Shown here: in pieces, positions 25,446-34,477 of the stretch
Layout: every line of letters begins with the position of its first letter
Numbering within the stretch: the first letter of the stretch is position 1
Source: Streptomyces sp. NBC_00448
GTDB lineage: Bacteria > Actinomycetota > Actinomycetes > Streptomycetales > Streptomycetaceae
DNA: 64,000 nt
Assembly (NCBI RefSeq): GCF_036014115.1
Contig: NZ_CP107913.1
Coordinates: 7,867,501-7,931,500, forward strand
Direction of reading: 5' to 3'
Notes under the pieces: model-generated
What the model saw: the letters and a program-made list of their open reading frames with translations, nothing else
Database searches by the model: none
Told to the model about the DNA's origin: nothing
Program-made: the position numbers and the translations under genes

Positions 25446-25451
25446 TAGTCT
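25446..25451 (+). promoter_or_regulatory. probable -10 of a leaderless LysR mRNA
   Basis: TAGTCT lies 6 nt before the ATG at 25458; it is part of a small inverted repeat GACT-GTTT-AGTC (25439-25450) that may serve autoregulation. Confidence 0.45.
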
Positions 25452-25457
25452 GGCCGT

Positions 25458-26381
25458 ATGAAAGAGTGGGACCTCAAGAAGCTCCAGATCCTTCGCGCCC
25501 TGCACGACGCGGGTACGGTCACCGCCGCGGCGGCCGCGCTGCGGATGACGCCGTCGGCGGTGTCGCAGCAACTGGCCACGCTCTCGAAACAGATAGGGAC
25601 GCCGGTCGTCGAGGCCCGCGGCCGCGGGGTGCGGCTGACCGGTGCGGCGCAGGTCCTGCTGCGCCACACCGAGGTGGTCTTCGCCCAGTTGGAGCGGGCG
25701 GGCGCCGAGTTGGAGGGGTACGCCCGCGGTGACGCGGGCCTGGTCAAGGTGGGCACCATCGCCACCGCGATCAGCCGGCTCGTCGTGCCCGCCGCGGAGC
25801 TGCTGCGCCAGTCCGCGCCCGCGATCACGGTGTCGGTGCGGGAGATCGAGGCCGCGGCGGTCTTCGAGGAGCTGGCCGCGGGCGAGGTGGACGTCGCGGT
25901 CTCCCTCGCGGTCGACGCGCCCACCGCCCGGGACCCGCGGTTCGCGGTGTTCCCGCTGCTCACCGACCCGCTGGACATCGCCCTGCCGATCGGCCACCCG
26001 CTGGCCACCGCGCCGGGACTGCGGCTGGCCGCGCTCGCCGAGGAGTCGTGGATCTTCGGCAGCCGCGGGCCGTGGCGCACCATCACGCTCGCGGCCTGCG
26101 CCGACGCCGGGTTCGTACCGGAGCAGGCGCATGCCGCGGCGGACTGGCCGGCCATCTTCTCACTGGTGGCGGCGGGTATGGGGATCGCGCTGGTGCCGCA
26201 GATGGCGACCGTGGGCGGCTGGCGGCGCCTGGTCGCGGTCCGGCCGCTGGACGCGGACCGGCCGGTGCGCCGGATCGTGGCGGCGGTCCGCGCGGGCACG
26301 GAGGAGGGGGCGCTGGTGCGGCGGGTGATGGGGGCGCTGCGGCACGCCGCTGAGTTGGACCCATTCGTGAAGTTGAACTGA
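25458..26381 (+). CDS. LysR-family transcriptional regulator
   Basis: 307 residues. The winged HTH is at 5-65 (LKKLQILRALHDAGTVTAAA, TPSAVSQQLATLSKQIGTPV), the effector domain at about 90-300 (VKVGTIATAISRLVVPAAEL). It is in the same direction as, and 160 bp or less from, the allantoicase gene, so it could control it; this is inference from position only. Confidence 0.92.
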   Translation: MKEWDLKKLQILRALHDAGTVTAAAAALRMTPSAVSQQLATLSKQIGTPVVEARGRGVRLTGAAQVLLRHTEVVFAQLERAGAELEGYARGDAGLVKVGTIATAISRLVVPAAELLRQSAPAITVSVREIEAAAVFEELAAGEVDVAVSLAVDAPTARDPRFAVFPLLTDPLDIALPIGHPLATAPGLRLAALAEESWIFGSRGPWRTITLAACADAGFVPEQAHAAADWPAIFSLVAAGMGIALVPQMATVGGWRRLVAVRPLDADRPVRRIVAAVRAGTEEGALVRRVMGALRHAAELDPFVKLN

Positions 26382-26401
26382 AAGGAATATTCAAAAAGTA
26401 T
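26373..26401 (+). promoter_or_regulatory. probable promoter of the allantoicase gene
   Basis: TTGAAC (26373-26378), a 17-nt A/T-rich spacer containing GAATATTC, and AAGTAT (26396-26401). It begins inside the last codons of the LysR gene. Confidence 0.45.
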
Positions 26402-26547
26402 CGATGGACCTGAAGTGTCGGAGGGGGGAGGGTGGGGGCATGAAAAGGAGCGAGGGACGAAGAGGGACGGCTGGAGCAGAAGCAGTGACAGTGGCCGCGG
26501 CGGACATGGATGCGGCGCGGGCCGCGGAGACGAGGGGGACAGCGGGC

Positions 26548-27678
26548 ATGGAGCAGGAAGCGGCCTTCACCGCACTGACCGATTTCACCGGGGACGCGCT
26601 GCCGTACGGAGGAGGGAACCCCTTCGCGGACTACCGCCGGGCGGAGTTGCCCTTCACCGGGCTGGCGGATCTGACCGACCGCCGGCTCGGCGCGGGGGTG
26701 ATTGCGGCCAATGACGAGTTCTTCGCCGAGCGGGAGAATCTGCTGCTGCCCGGGCCCGCGGTCTTCGACCCCGAGCGGTTCGGGCACAAGGGCAAGGTGA
26801 TGGACGGGTGGGAGACCCGGCGCCGCCGCGGCCGCTCGGCGCAGACCCCGCATCCGGAGCCGGCGGACCACGACTGGGCGGTGGTGCGGCTCGCGGTGCC
26901 CGGCGTGGTCCGCGGCATCGTGGTGGACACCGCGCACTTCCGCGGCAACTACCCGCAGTCCGTCTCGGTGGAGGCCGCCGCTCTCTCCCCGTCTGCCGGG
27001 CCCGAGGATGTGGCGGACCCGTCGGTCGAGTGGACCGAGCTGGTGCCCCGCACCCCGGTCGGCGGCCACGCGGAGAACGCCTTCGCGATCCGCGTCGAGC
27101 GGCGCTTCTCCCATCTGCGGCTGCGCCAGCACCCTGACGGCGGGGTCGCGCGCCTGCGGGTGTATGGACAGGTGGCGCCCGACCCTGCCTGGCTGGCAGC
27201 GCTCGGCACCATCGACCTGGTCGCGCTGGAGCACGGCGGCACCGTCCAGGACGCCTCCGACCGCTTCTACTCGCCCCCCGAGCACACCATCCTGCCGGGC
27301 CGCTCCCGGAAGATGGACGACGGCTGGGAGACCCGCCGCCGTCGGGATCAGGGACACGACTGGATCGAGTACCGGCTGGTCGAACAGGGCACCGTCCGGG
27401 CGATCGAGATCGACACCGCCTATCTCAAGGGCAATGCGGCCGGCTGGGCCACCTTGTCCATACGGGACGGCGAGGACGGGGAGTGGGTGCCGCTGCTCGA
27501 CCGGGTGCGGCTGCACCCGGACACCGCCCACCGCTTTCTCGTCGATGAAGCCGCCCCGGCCACGCATGCCCGGATCGAGATCTTCCCGGACGGCGGCATC
27601 TCCCGGCTGCGGCTGTACGGCTCGCTCACCGGGCAGGGCACGGCGCGGCTGGCCGAGCGGGCCGAGGCGATCGGCTGA
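26548..27678 (+). CDS. alc: allantoicase
   Basis: 376 residues from the ATG at 26548. The protein starts near FTGDALPYGGGNPFADYR and has two similar jelly-roll halves, each with a DGWETRRRR motif (KVMDGWETRRRR and KMDDGWETRRRR) and a VRGIVVDTAHFRGNYP / VRAIEIDTAYLKGNA segment. It hydrolyses allantoate to ureidoglycolate and urea in purine catabolism. The start is uncertain: the ATG at 26440 has a much stronger Shine-Dalgarno (GGAGGGGGGAGGG) and would add 36 residues not found in the family as I know it. No allantoinase lies beside it. Confidence 0.93.
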   Translation: MEQEAAFTALTDFTGDALPYGGGNPFADYRRAELPFTGLADLTDRRLGAGVIAANDEFFAERENLLLPGPAVFDPERFGHKGKVMDGWETRRRRGRSAQTPHPEPADHDWAVVRLAVPGVVRGIVVDTAHFRGNYPQSVSVEAAALSPSAGPEDVADPSVEWTELVPRTPVGGHAENAFAIRVERRFSHLRLRQHPDGGVARLRVYGQVAPDPAWLAALGTIDLVALEHGGTVQDASDRFYSPPEHTILPGRSRKMDDGWETRRRRDQGHDWIEYRLVEQGTVRAIEIDTAYLKGNAAGWATLSIRDGEDGEWVPLLDRVRLHPDTAHRFLVDEAAPATHARIEIFPDGGISRLRLYGSLTGQGTARLAERAEAIG

Positions 27679-27794
27679 GCGACCGCCCGGGCGGGCAACG
27701 GGAGGAGGAAGGGCGCGCCTTCCACGGAAGGGCCCGCACGAATCCGGGGCGCGTGGAGCCCCCTGGCGAACCCCTGCGGGCGAACGGCGCGAGC

Positions 27795-27816
27795 GGCCAC
27801 CCATCGGCAGGTGGCC
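27795..27816. terminator. convergent hairpin between allantoicase and ankyrin genes
   Basis: GGCCACC-N8-GGTGGCC, a perfect 7-bp stem in the 190-bp gap between the two convergent genes. No T run. Confidence 0.4.
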
Positions 27817-27869
27817 CCTCAGTTGGGCGGGGGCAGCCCGGAGGTGTCAGGGGCGCGGGGCCGGCGCGG

Positions 27870-28307
27870 TCACTCCGCGCCGAAGAGCGCCAGCAGTTCG
27901 GTCCTGCCGAACACGCGGGCGGTGTCGATGGCGGACGGGGTGCCCGCGGCCGGATCGGCGCCGGCTTCCACCAGGGCCGTGATCACCTCCTGCTCGCCCT
28001 TGAACACCGCGCCGGCGAGCGGGGTCTGGCCGCGGTCGTTGACCCGGTCGACGTCGGCGCCGCGCTGGATGAGGGCGTGCACCGCCGAGGGGTGGCCGTG
28101 GTAGGCGGCGAGCATGACGAGGCTGTCGCCACTGTCGTTCGTCAGGTTGGCGGGCACCCCGGCGTCGACATACGCGGCGAGCTTGTCGGTGTCGCCGTGC
28201 CGGGCCAGATCGAAGACCTGCGAGGCGAGTTGGAGGACCTCCGGGTCGTGCGCGGGCTCGCCGGTGGGTCCGGAAGCGGAAGCGGGGTCGGGGCTGGACT
28301 CGGTCAT
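27870..28307 (-). CDS. ankyrin-repeat protein
   Basis: 145 residues. About three and a half ankyrin repeats at residues 30-140, with the signature turns NDSGDSLVMLAAYHGH, NDRGQTPLAGAVFKGE and ALIQRGADVDRV. Ankyrin repeats mediate protein-protein contact. No signal peptide. It ends just before, and is in the same direction as, the lipoprotein gene upstream, 9 bp away, suggesting one transcript. Confidence 0.92.
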   Translation of the reverse strand: MTESSPDPASASGPTGEPAHDPEVLQLASQVFDLARHGDTDKLAAYVDAGVPANLTNDSGDSLVMLAAYHGHPSAVHALIQRGADVDRVNDRGQTPLAGAVFKGEQEVITALVEAGADPAAGTPSAIDTARVFGRTELLALFGAE

Positions 28308-28316
28308 GCCACCACC

Positions 28317-29015
28317 CTACGCAGGGCAGCGTCCGCTGAAGAAGGAGATCACCACGTGCCGCGCCGGGGCGTCACCGACCTTGACGTCCAGCGGGACGCA
28401 GGCGCGGCCGTCGCCGGCGACGAAGAAGGAGCCACGAAAGGAGGTGGGGCTGCCCGGGCAGGAGTGGAAGGCGACCGCGGGCGCGGGCGCGGAGCCGTAC
28501 TCGCCGCCGAACTCCAGCCCGGCGCGGGCGCGCTGCTCGGCGCCGACCGTGACGGTGACGGTGGAGTCGGGGCGGACCACGGTGTCGATGCGGTAGTGCC
28601 AGCCACCGGAGTTCTGCCGGCCGCGGTCGGTCTGGTCGCCGCCGGCCAGACCGCCCAGGCCCTGCCAGGTCAGCGGGCCGACGGTGACATCGGAGCCGGC
28701 GGGCGCCGCCGACGGGCTGCTGCCGGTGGTGAGGTGGCCGGTCGACGAGGAGGACGGTTCCTTGGGGGCGCCGGTCGGTGAGCCGGCCGGGTTGGTGGTG
28801 CGGCGCGGCGCGGGCGGGGAGCCGTCGCGCTGGACGAGGCCGTCGACGCACTCCACCGGCCGGGGATGCTCGATGCTGCCGACGGGTGGGGGCGCGGACG
28901 CCGCGGTGGGCGAAGCGGTCGCGGTCACATGCGAGTGTGTGCCGAAGGAGCAGCCGGAGAGCAACATGAGCGCTCCGCCCATGGCTCCGCCCACTCGCAA
29001 CGCTCGTCCTGACAT
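28317..29015 (-). CDS. putative secreted lipoprotein, unknown function
   Basis: 232 residues from the ATG at 29015, eight bases after GAGGAG. The signal peptide ends in the lipobox LLSGC. A Ser/Thr/Pro-rich linker leads to a domain of about 120 residues (VTVGPLTWQGLGG, WHYRIDTVVRPDSTVTVTVG, ISFFSGRCPA) that looks like a beta-sandwich with two cysteines. I do not recognise the family. It lies 9 bp upstream of the ankyrin gene on the same strand. Confidence 0.82.
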   Translation of the reverse strand: MSGRALRVGGAMGGALMLLSGCSFGTHSHVTATASPTAASAPPPVGSIEHPRPVECVDGLVQRDGSPPAPRRTTNPAGSPTGAPKEPSSSSTGHLTTGSSPSAAPAGSDVTVGPLTWQGLGGLAGGDQTDRGRQNSGGWHYRIDTVVRPDSTVTVTVGAEQRARAGLEFGGEYGSAPAPAVAFHSCPGSPTSFRGSFFVAGDGRACVPLDVKVGDAPARHVVISFFSGRCPA

Positions 29016-29047
29016 GAGCATCACTCCTCAGTCAGGACGGTACGTGC

Positions 29048-29845
29048 TCAATCCAGCGGCGACCAGACCACCAATTGCCGGACCAGCTCCGCGTCCCCGC
29101 TCACCCGCAGGGTGCCGCCGTCGTACGGAACCCGCCGGTAGAGCGCCAGCAGCAACTCCTCGGCGGGGCCGGTGAGCGAGGCGCCCGGGGCGGGGCCGCC
29201 GCCCGGGGCGACGCGTATCGCGGACGCGCCGGTCGCGTCGAGGATCAGCGTCCAGGCGGGGCCCTCCTCGCAGACCAGGGCGACCCGGGCGGGGGCGTGC
29301 GGCCAGCCGTCCATGCTGCCGAAGCCGATGTGCAGGAACTCGTCGAGCGCGTCCACCGCCAGCGCCGGCAGCAGCGGTTCGGGGGCGCCCACCGCGTCCT
29401 GCGCGTCACGGGCGTGCACCGCCGCCTCCTGCACCTGGTGGCGGGCGACGGCGCCCGCCGTCGCCGGGCTGCCGGACGCCGACCACCACGTCCAGCACTC
29501 CAGATCCGGGCCGGCCGCCCGCAGCGCGTCCAGCAGCAGCGCGGTCGAGCGGGCCGACCACGCCGTCAGCTCACCGGAAGGCGTCACGTCGCCCACCGCG
29601 TCCGGGTCGGGCGGCCGGGAGGCCGGCCCGGCGGCGACGGCGGCCGCCCAGAAGCGCTGCACCTGCCCGACGTGCGCCACCAGATCGCGCACCGTCCAGT
29701 CCGGGCAACCCGGCACCCGGGCCTGCCCGTCGGCGGTCTCGGCCGCCTTCCGCAGCGCGGCCGACCGGTCCTCCACCAGTTCCAGCCAGTCGGGGAAGCG
29801 CAGGGCCGGGAACGCCCCGGCGGGCGGGGTGCGGAATGACGTCAT
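29048..29845 (-). CDS. maleylpyruvate isomerase-family protein (MDMPI/DinB-like)
   Basis: 265 residues from the ATG at 29845. The N-terminal four-helix bundle shows VPGCPDWTVRDLVAHVGQVQRFWA and ARHQVQEAAVHARDAQDAVG, with the metal-binding His residues typical of mycothiol-dependent MDMPI proteins. The C-terminal domain (about 185-265) is of the MDMPI_C type. Actinobacteria carry many paralogues, and only a few are true maleylpyruvate isomerases. Confidence 0.9.
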   Translation of the reverse strand: MTSFRTPPAGAFPALRFPDWLELVEDRSAALRKAAETADGQARVPGCPDWTVRDLVAHVGQVQRFWAAAVAAGPASRPPDPDAVGDVTPSGELTAWSARSTALLLDALRAAGPDLECWTWWSASGSPATAGAVARHQVQEAAVHARDAQDAVGAPEPLLPALAVDALDEFLHIGFGSMDGWPHAPARVALVCEEGPAWTLILDATGASAIRVAPGGGPAPGASLTGPAEELLLALYRRVPYDGGTLRVSGDAELVRQLVVWSPLD

Positions 29846-30041
29846 GGGCACCGTTCTAGCAGCGGGCACCGACAGCGGTGGCGCAACGGGTCGGCGGACC
29901 GGGCGGACGGGACGTTTTACCCGGTTTCCATCAGTTTTGCCCAACCCTGTACGGTGCGGGCTCTGTTCAGCGGGCCGCGAAGCATGTTCCATGGTGATCA
30001 CACGGCCGCCGTGCGGAAGGCGGCCGCCCGTGCCGGATGAG

Positions 30042-32339
30042 GTGGCCTTGGCCAGGACCGCGACGACCGATACGACCGCGACGACCGTGCGGCGCGCCAC
30101 CGTGCGCATCCCCGCCGCGCCGCTGGGCCCGGAGAACCCGCTGCCCGCGCTCCACGAGCGCCTGGAGCAGCACCGCCTGGACCCGCACGAGCGCAAGGGC
30201 CTGCCCCCGGACATGGCCCGGCAGATCGGCTACGCCCCGCTGCGCACGGTGCTGCCGGTCCGCGTGCTCGACGGCTACGGGCGGGACCGCGCGCCCGCCG
30301 AACTCGACGCCGTCGTCATCGAGAACGACCGGCTGCGCGCCACCGTGCTGCCCGGCCTCGGCGGCCGGCTCTACTCGCTGCTGCACAAGCCCACCGGCCG
30401 CGAACTGCTCTACCGCAACCCGGTGTTCCAGCCCGCGGACTTCGCGCTGGCCGGCGCCTGGTTCTCCGGGGGCGTCGAGTGGAACCTCGGCGCCACCGGC
30501 CACGCCGCCCACACCTGCGCGCCCCTGCACGCCGCCCGGCTCACCGCGCCCGACGGCGGGGAGATGCTGCGGCTGTGGGAGTGGGAGCGGCTGCGCGACC
30601 TGCCGTTCCAGGTCGACCTGTGGCTGCCGGCCGGCTCCGACTTCCTGTACGTCGGGGTCCGGGTCCGCAACCCGCACGACCGGACGGTGCCCGTGTACTG
30701 GTGGTCCAACACCGCCGTCCCCGAGACCGCCGACACCCGGGTGCTGGTACCCGCGGACGCCGCCTGGCAGTTCGACTACCACCGCACCCTCACCCATGTC
30801 GCGGTGCCGCGCATCCCGGACGGCCCCGGCGGCCCGGACGCGCAGGCCGACGCCGACGTGACGTACCCGACGCGGTTCGAGCACGCCGCCGACCACTTCT
30901 TCGACATCCAGGGCGACGACCGCCGCTGGATCGCCGCGCTCGACGGGCAGGGCCGCGGCCTGGTGCAGACCTCCACCGACGGGCTGCGCGGCCGCAAGCT
31001 GTTCCGCTGGGGCCGCGGCCGCGGCGGGCGGCGCTGGCAGGAGTGGCTCACCGAGCCCGGCACCGGCGGGTACCTGGAGATCCAGGCCGGCCTGGCCCGT
31101 ACCCAGCTCGAACACCTGCCGATGGCCGCCGAGTCGGAGCTGTGCTGGCTGGAGGCGTACGGCCCGCTCGACGCCGACCCCGCACTGGTGCACGGCGCCG
31201 ACTGGGCCGCGGCCCGCGCGGAGGCCGCGGCGAGCCTGGAAGCGGCGCTGCCCCGGGCCACCCTTGACGCGGCCCGCACCGCCTGGCTCACCCGGGCCGA
31301 CGCCGACCCCGAGCCCGCGGACGTGCTCGCCGCCGGCTCCGGCTGGGGCGCGCTGGAGGTCGAGCGCGGCCGCTACCCGCTGCCGGGCACCCCCTTCCCG
31401 CCCGCGACCCTCGGCGCCGCCCAGAAGCCCTGGCTCGAACTGCTGCTGGCCGGCGTGTTCCCCCGCCCCACCCCCGCCTCCGCGCCGGGGCCCACCCTGG
31501 TCTCGCCCGAGTGGCGCGAACTGCTGGAAGCCGCCGACACCTACCCCGGCAACGAGTGGTACCGCGACTACCACCTCGGCGTCGCGCAGTGGGCGGCCGG
31601 CGACCGGGCCCAGGCGGTGCGCAGTTGGGAGCGCTCGCTCGCCGCCCACCCCTCGCCGTGGGTGCTGCGCGCCCTGGCCGTCGCCGACACCGCCGCCGAG
31701 CGCACCGAACGGGCCGCGGAGCGGTACATCGCCGGGTACGAGGCGCTCGCGGACACCCTGACCGAGGCGCTCGCCGGCACCCCGGCCGATGCCCCCGCCG
31801 CCCCGGCGGACCCGTCCACAGACTCGCCCGCGGAACCGTCCGCCGCCGCGCCCGCAGCCGCTCCGGCGGACCCCCAACCCGCCGAATCCCCACGGCGGTC
31901 CGCCCGCACCGCGCTGCGCGCCTACGCCCTGGAGGCCGTCCCCGCGCTGCTCGCCGCCGGCCGGGCCGACGCCGCCGCGCGCATCCTCGACCGCCCCGTG
32001 CCCGGCCCCGACGGCGACACCTCACCCCTCGACGGCGGGCGCGCGAGGCTGCTGCGGGCCCGTACCGCGCTCGCCCAGGGCGACCCGGTCAGGGCCCGCG
32101 CGCTGCTCGACGAGGGCGTGGTCGTCGACGACCTGGCCGAGGGCGACGAAGCGCTCAGCGACACCTGGTACGCCGTCGCCGAGGCCCTGCTCACCGACGG
32201 CGCCGAGACCGCGGGCGACGCGAAGCCGCACGACGGCACGTCGGACGACGCGCGCGCCCGGGCCCGTCGCGAGCACCCGCTGCCCGCCGCGTACGACTTC
32301 CGGATGCGCCCGCAGGAGCCGCCGTCGGCCCACAAGTGA
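30042..32339 (+). CDS. DUF5107-domain protein with C-terminal TPR-like region
   Basis: About 765 residues if the GTG at 30042 is used; GTG/ATG codons at 29991 and a TTG at 30048 are alternatives and no good Shine-Dalgarno decides. The N-terminal 400 residues match DUF5107, related to aldose 1-epimerase (galactose mutarotase) folds: IENDRLRATVLPGLGGRLYS, NPVFQPADFALAGAWFSGG, EWNLGATGHAAHTCAPLHAA. Two stretches in the C-terminal half look like TPR helices (YHLGVAQWAAGDRAQAVRSW), separated by an Ala/Pro/Ser-rich linker at about 585-625. A sugar- or glycan-binding or modifying role is possible. No signal peptide. Confidence 0.85.
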   Translation: MALARTATTDTTATTVRRATVRIPAAPLGPENPLPALHERLEQHRLDPHERKGLPPDMARQIGYAPLRTVLPVRVLDGYGRDRAPAELDAVVIENDRLRATVLPGLGGRLYSLLHKPTGRELLYRNPVFQPADFALAGAWFSGGVEWNLGATGHAAHTCAPLHAARLTAPDGGEMLRLWEWERLRDLPFQVDLWLPAGSDFLYVGVRVRNPHDRTVPVYWWSNTAVPETADTRVLVPADAAWQFDYHRTLTHVAVPRIPDGPGGPDAQADADVTYPTRFEHAADHFFDIQGDDRRWIAALDGQGRGLVQTSTDGLRGRKLFRWGRGRGGRRWQEWLTEPGTGGYLEIQAGLARTQLEHLPMAAESELCWLEAYGPLDADPALVHGADWAAARAEAAASLEAALPRATLDAARTAWLTRADADPEPADVLAAGSGWGALEVERGRYPLPGTPFPPATLGAAQKPWLELLLAGVFPRPTPASAPGPTLVSPEWRELLEAADTYPGNEWYRDYHLGVAQWAAGDRAQAVRSWERSLAAHPSPWVLRALAVADTAAERTERAAERYIAGYEALADTLTEALAGTPADAPAAPADPSTDSPAEPSAAAPAAAPADPQPAESPRRSARTALRAYALEAVPALLAAGRADAAARILDRPVPGPDGDTSPLDGGRARLLRARTALAQGDPVRARALLDEGVVVDDLAEGDEALSDTWYAVAEALLTDGAETAGDAKPHDGTSDDARARARREHPLPAAYDFRMRPQEPPSAHK

Positions 32340-32351
32340 AGCGGTGAAGTG

Positions 32352-32386
32352 CTGCTGGGCGCTGGTCAGTTGCCCGCGCCCAGCAG
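32352..32386. terminator. bidirectional hairpin terminator
   Basis: CTGCTGGGCGC and GCGCCCAGCAG form a perfect 11-bp stem around a 13-nt loop. It lies between two convergent genes and overlaps the last codons of the reductase gene. Confidence 0.65.
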
Positions 32387-33355
32387 TTCTGCGCGCTCCT
32401 CGGCCGTCAGTTCGCCGGGGGCGCGGCGCTCGCGGGCCGCGCGGTTCGCGGCGTGCCGCAGCGCCTCGTTGACCGGCGTCGGCACCCCGAACCGGCGGCC
32501 GAGCAGCACGATTTCGCCGTTGAGGTAGTCCGACTCGATCGACCCGGTGCCGCGCGCCAGGCTCTGCCAGGTCGAACTGTGCTTCGCCTGCGAAGACTCC
32601 ACCCGGTCCCCGCGTGTCCGCGCCTGCTGCTCGGCGCCGATGTACGGGATACCGGCCGCGTCCAGCGCCGCCACGCCCTCGGCCCTTGCCCGCGCGGCCA
32701 GTTCGCGCCGCGCGTCCTCGTCGGGGCCGAGCACCGCGTCCGCGGCGTTCACCAGGTTCCCCAGCAACTTGGCGTACTTCCAGGCCATCACATCCTCGGT
32801 GACCGGTGCGGCGAAGCCCGCGTCCGCCAGATCGGCGGCGATCGCCCGCACGGTCGGGTCCGACCCCGACGGGTAGCGGCCCAGGTGGAGCATCCCGGTC
32901 AGCGGCGCGCACAGCGCGCTCACCACGCCCGGTTCGAGGAAGGACGCCGGCAGCCATACGCACATCCCGTACACGTCGGCGAACCGGCGCAGCGCCAGGC
33001 GCTCGTTCTCCACGCCGTTCTGCGCGCACACCACCGCGGGCCCGGCGCCCGCGCGGGAGCCCGTGCCGGTGCCGTAGCCGTACGCACCCCACGTGTCCAG
33101 GACGGCGGGGGTGTCCTGGGTCTTCACGCCGAGCACGAGCACGTCGTCGTCCCGCGCCGTCAGTTCCGCCGGCCCCTCGACCGCCGGAATCCTCAACTGC
33201 CTTTCGCGGTCCGCCAGTCGGAGCCGCAGTCCGTGCTCGCGCAGTGCGTCCAGATGCGCCCCGCGGGCCACGAGCACGACCTCGTGGCCGCTGTCGAAGA
33301 GCCGTCCGCCGATGGCGCCGCCCACCGCGCCCGCGCCGATGATGATGTATCGCAT
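32366..33355 (-). CDS. ketopantoate reductase (ApbA/PanE)-family oxidoreductase
   Basis: 329 residues from the ATG at 33355, preceded by GAGGG. N-terminal Rossmann motif GAGAVGGAIGG (7-17) for NADP, then GVKTQDTP and CAQNGVENE. The C-terminal helical domain has WKYAKLLGNLVNAADAV, with the family's catalytic Lys. It may be a true 2-dehydropantoate 2-reductase of coenzyme A synthesis or one of the many paralogues; nothing around it belongs to that pathway. Confidence 0.9.
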   Translation of the reverse strand: MRYIIIGAGAVGGAIGGRLFDSGHEVVLVARGAHLDALREHGLRLRLADRERQLRIPAVEGPAELTARDDDVLVLGVKTQDTPAVLDTWGAYGYGTGTGSRAGAGPAVVCAQNGVENERLALRRFADVYGMCVWLPASFLEPGVVSALCAPLTGMLHLGRYPSGSDPTVRAIAADLADAGFAAPVTEDVMAWKYAKLLGNLVNAADAVLGPDEDARRELAARARAEGVAALDAAGIPYIGAEQQARTRGDRVESSQAKHSSTWQSLARGTGSIESDYLNGEIVLLGRRFGVPTPVNEALRHAANRAARERRAPGELTAEERAELLGAGN

Positions 33356-33513
33356 GGTCGAACCCTCGTCGGCCGCCGCCCCGATGACAACTTCCGCCCC
33401 GCCGAAGCCCGGTGGCCCCGTCACAGACCCGCCATGGACCCGTCACCAGACCTGCCCCGGACCTGCCCCGGCGTCCGGGGGCCCGCGCCGATCCCGCCGC
33501 GGCCGGCCCCGGC

Positions 33514-34227
33514 TCACAGGCCGTCCGTCGATACGCCCAGGTGCCCCTGCCACGCCCGGCGGCCGGTGGCGGTCACGGCGAGTGCGCGGGACGTGCCGAC
33601 CCGCGTGACCCATCCGGCGGTGAGCGCGTGGTCGCACAGGGCGGCGCCCACCGCGCCCGCCAGGTGGGGCCGGCGCTCGGTCCAGTCCAGGCACGCCCGC
33701 ACCAGCGGCCGGCGCGAGCCGCTCGGCACGGCGACCCCGACCTCGGCCAGCCAGGCCGAGCCCGCGCCGGTGAGCCCCGGCTCCGGCCCCCACTCCAGCA
33801 GCCCGCGCCCCACCATCGCGTCCGTGACCGCCAGCGCGAGGGCCCCGGCCAGGTGGTCGTAGCACAGCCGGGCGCGGGCGAGCGCCTGCCCGCGGCCGGA
33901 CGCCGACAGCGACCGCGGCCGCGCGACGGGCCGCGGCGCGAGAGCGGCGAGGCTCTCGATCAGCTCGATCACCCGGCGGTCGGCCACCCGCAGGTAGCGG
34001 TGCCGCCCGTGCCGCTCCTCGACGAGGAGCCCGCCGCCGACGAGCAGGTTCAGATGTGATGTCGCGGTCGAGGGCGCGACCCCGGCATGGCGGGCGAGCT
34101 CGCTCGCGGTCCAGGCCCGGCCGTCGAGCAGGGCCAGGCAGAAGTCGGCCCGGGTCCCGTCGGCCAGTAGCCTGGCCACGGCCGCCAGGTCCACCCCCAC
34201 GTCCTGACCTGCGCGCTCAACGTTCAT
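33514..34227 (-). CDS. ArsR/SmtB-family transcriptional regulator
   Basis: 237 residues. The winged helix is at about 12-90: VARLLADGTRADFCLALLDG, WTASELARHAGVAPSTATSH, LVEERHGRHRYLRV. The C-terminal half has no metal-binding cysteines and no known domain. It is divergent from a GNAT gene, with nine heptamer repeats in the shared region, and similar ArsR proteins are often local repressors. Confidence 0.9.
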   Translation of the reverse strand: MNVERAGQDVGVDLAAVARLLADGTRADFCLALLDGRAWTASELARHAGVAPSTATSHLNLLVGGGLLVEERHGRHRYLRVADRRVIELIESLAALAPRPVARPRSLSASGRGQALARARLCYDHLAGALALAVTDAMVGRGLLEWGPEPGLTGAGSAWLAEVGVAVPSGSRRPLVRACLDWTERRPHLAGAVGAALCDHALTAGWVTRVGTSRALAVTATGRRAWQGHLGVSTDGL

Positions 34228-34370
34228 ACCCCGATTGTGCGCGAACCTCGGCGGCCTCGGTTCGGCGCGCGTCGAAACGTCCACGCCGTAGCGTTGCCGG
34301 TGCGCGCCGCGGCCGGCCGCCACACTCCCGTACGGCCCCGTGGCCGTCGGCCGCCACGCTCCCGTACGGC

Positions 34371-34438
34371 CCGCCGACCGCCGACCGCCGACCGCCGACC
34401 GCCGACCGCCGACCGCCGACCGCCGACCGCCGACCGCC
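34371..34438. repeat. nine perfect 7-bp tandem repeats between ArsR and GNAT genes
   Basis: CCGCCGA is repeated nine times without a mismatch (34371-34433), plus a partial unit. Just before it, an imperfect 24-bp direct repeat with CTCCCGTACGGCCC is found at about 34315 and 34349. The array ends 40 bp before the GNAT start, so it lies in the promoter or leader of that gene. Confidence 0.95.
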
Positions 34439-34477
34439 CCGCTCCCGTACCGCCCCCGTCCACACCCCGGAGGAACC

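Noticed and set aside
29172..30041. Long N-terminal extension of the DUF5107 frame
   Set aside because: It runs antisense through the MDMPI-like gene and its promoter; composition is Arg/Ser/Ala-rich without family similarity.
34371..34438. CRISPR-like array
   Set aside because: The units are 7 bp with no spacers; it is a simple tandem repeat. No cas genes exist in the window.
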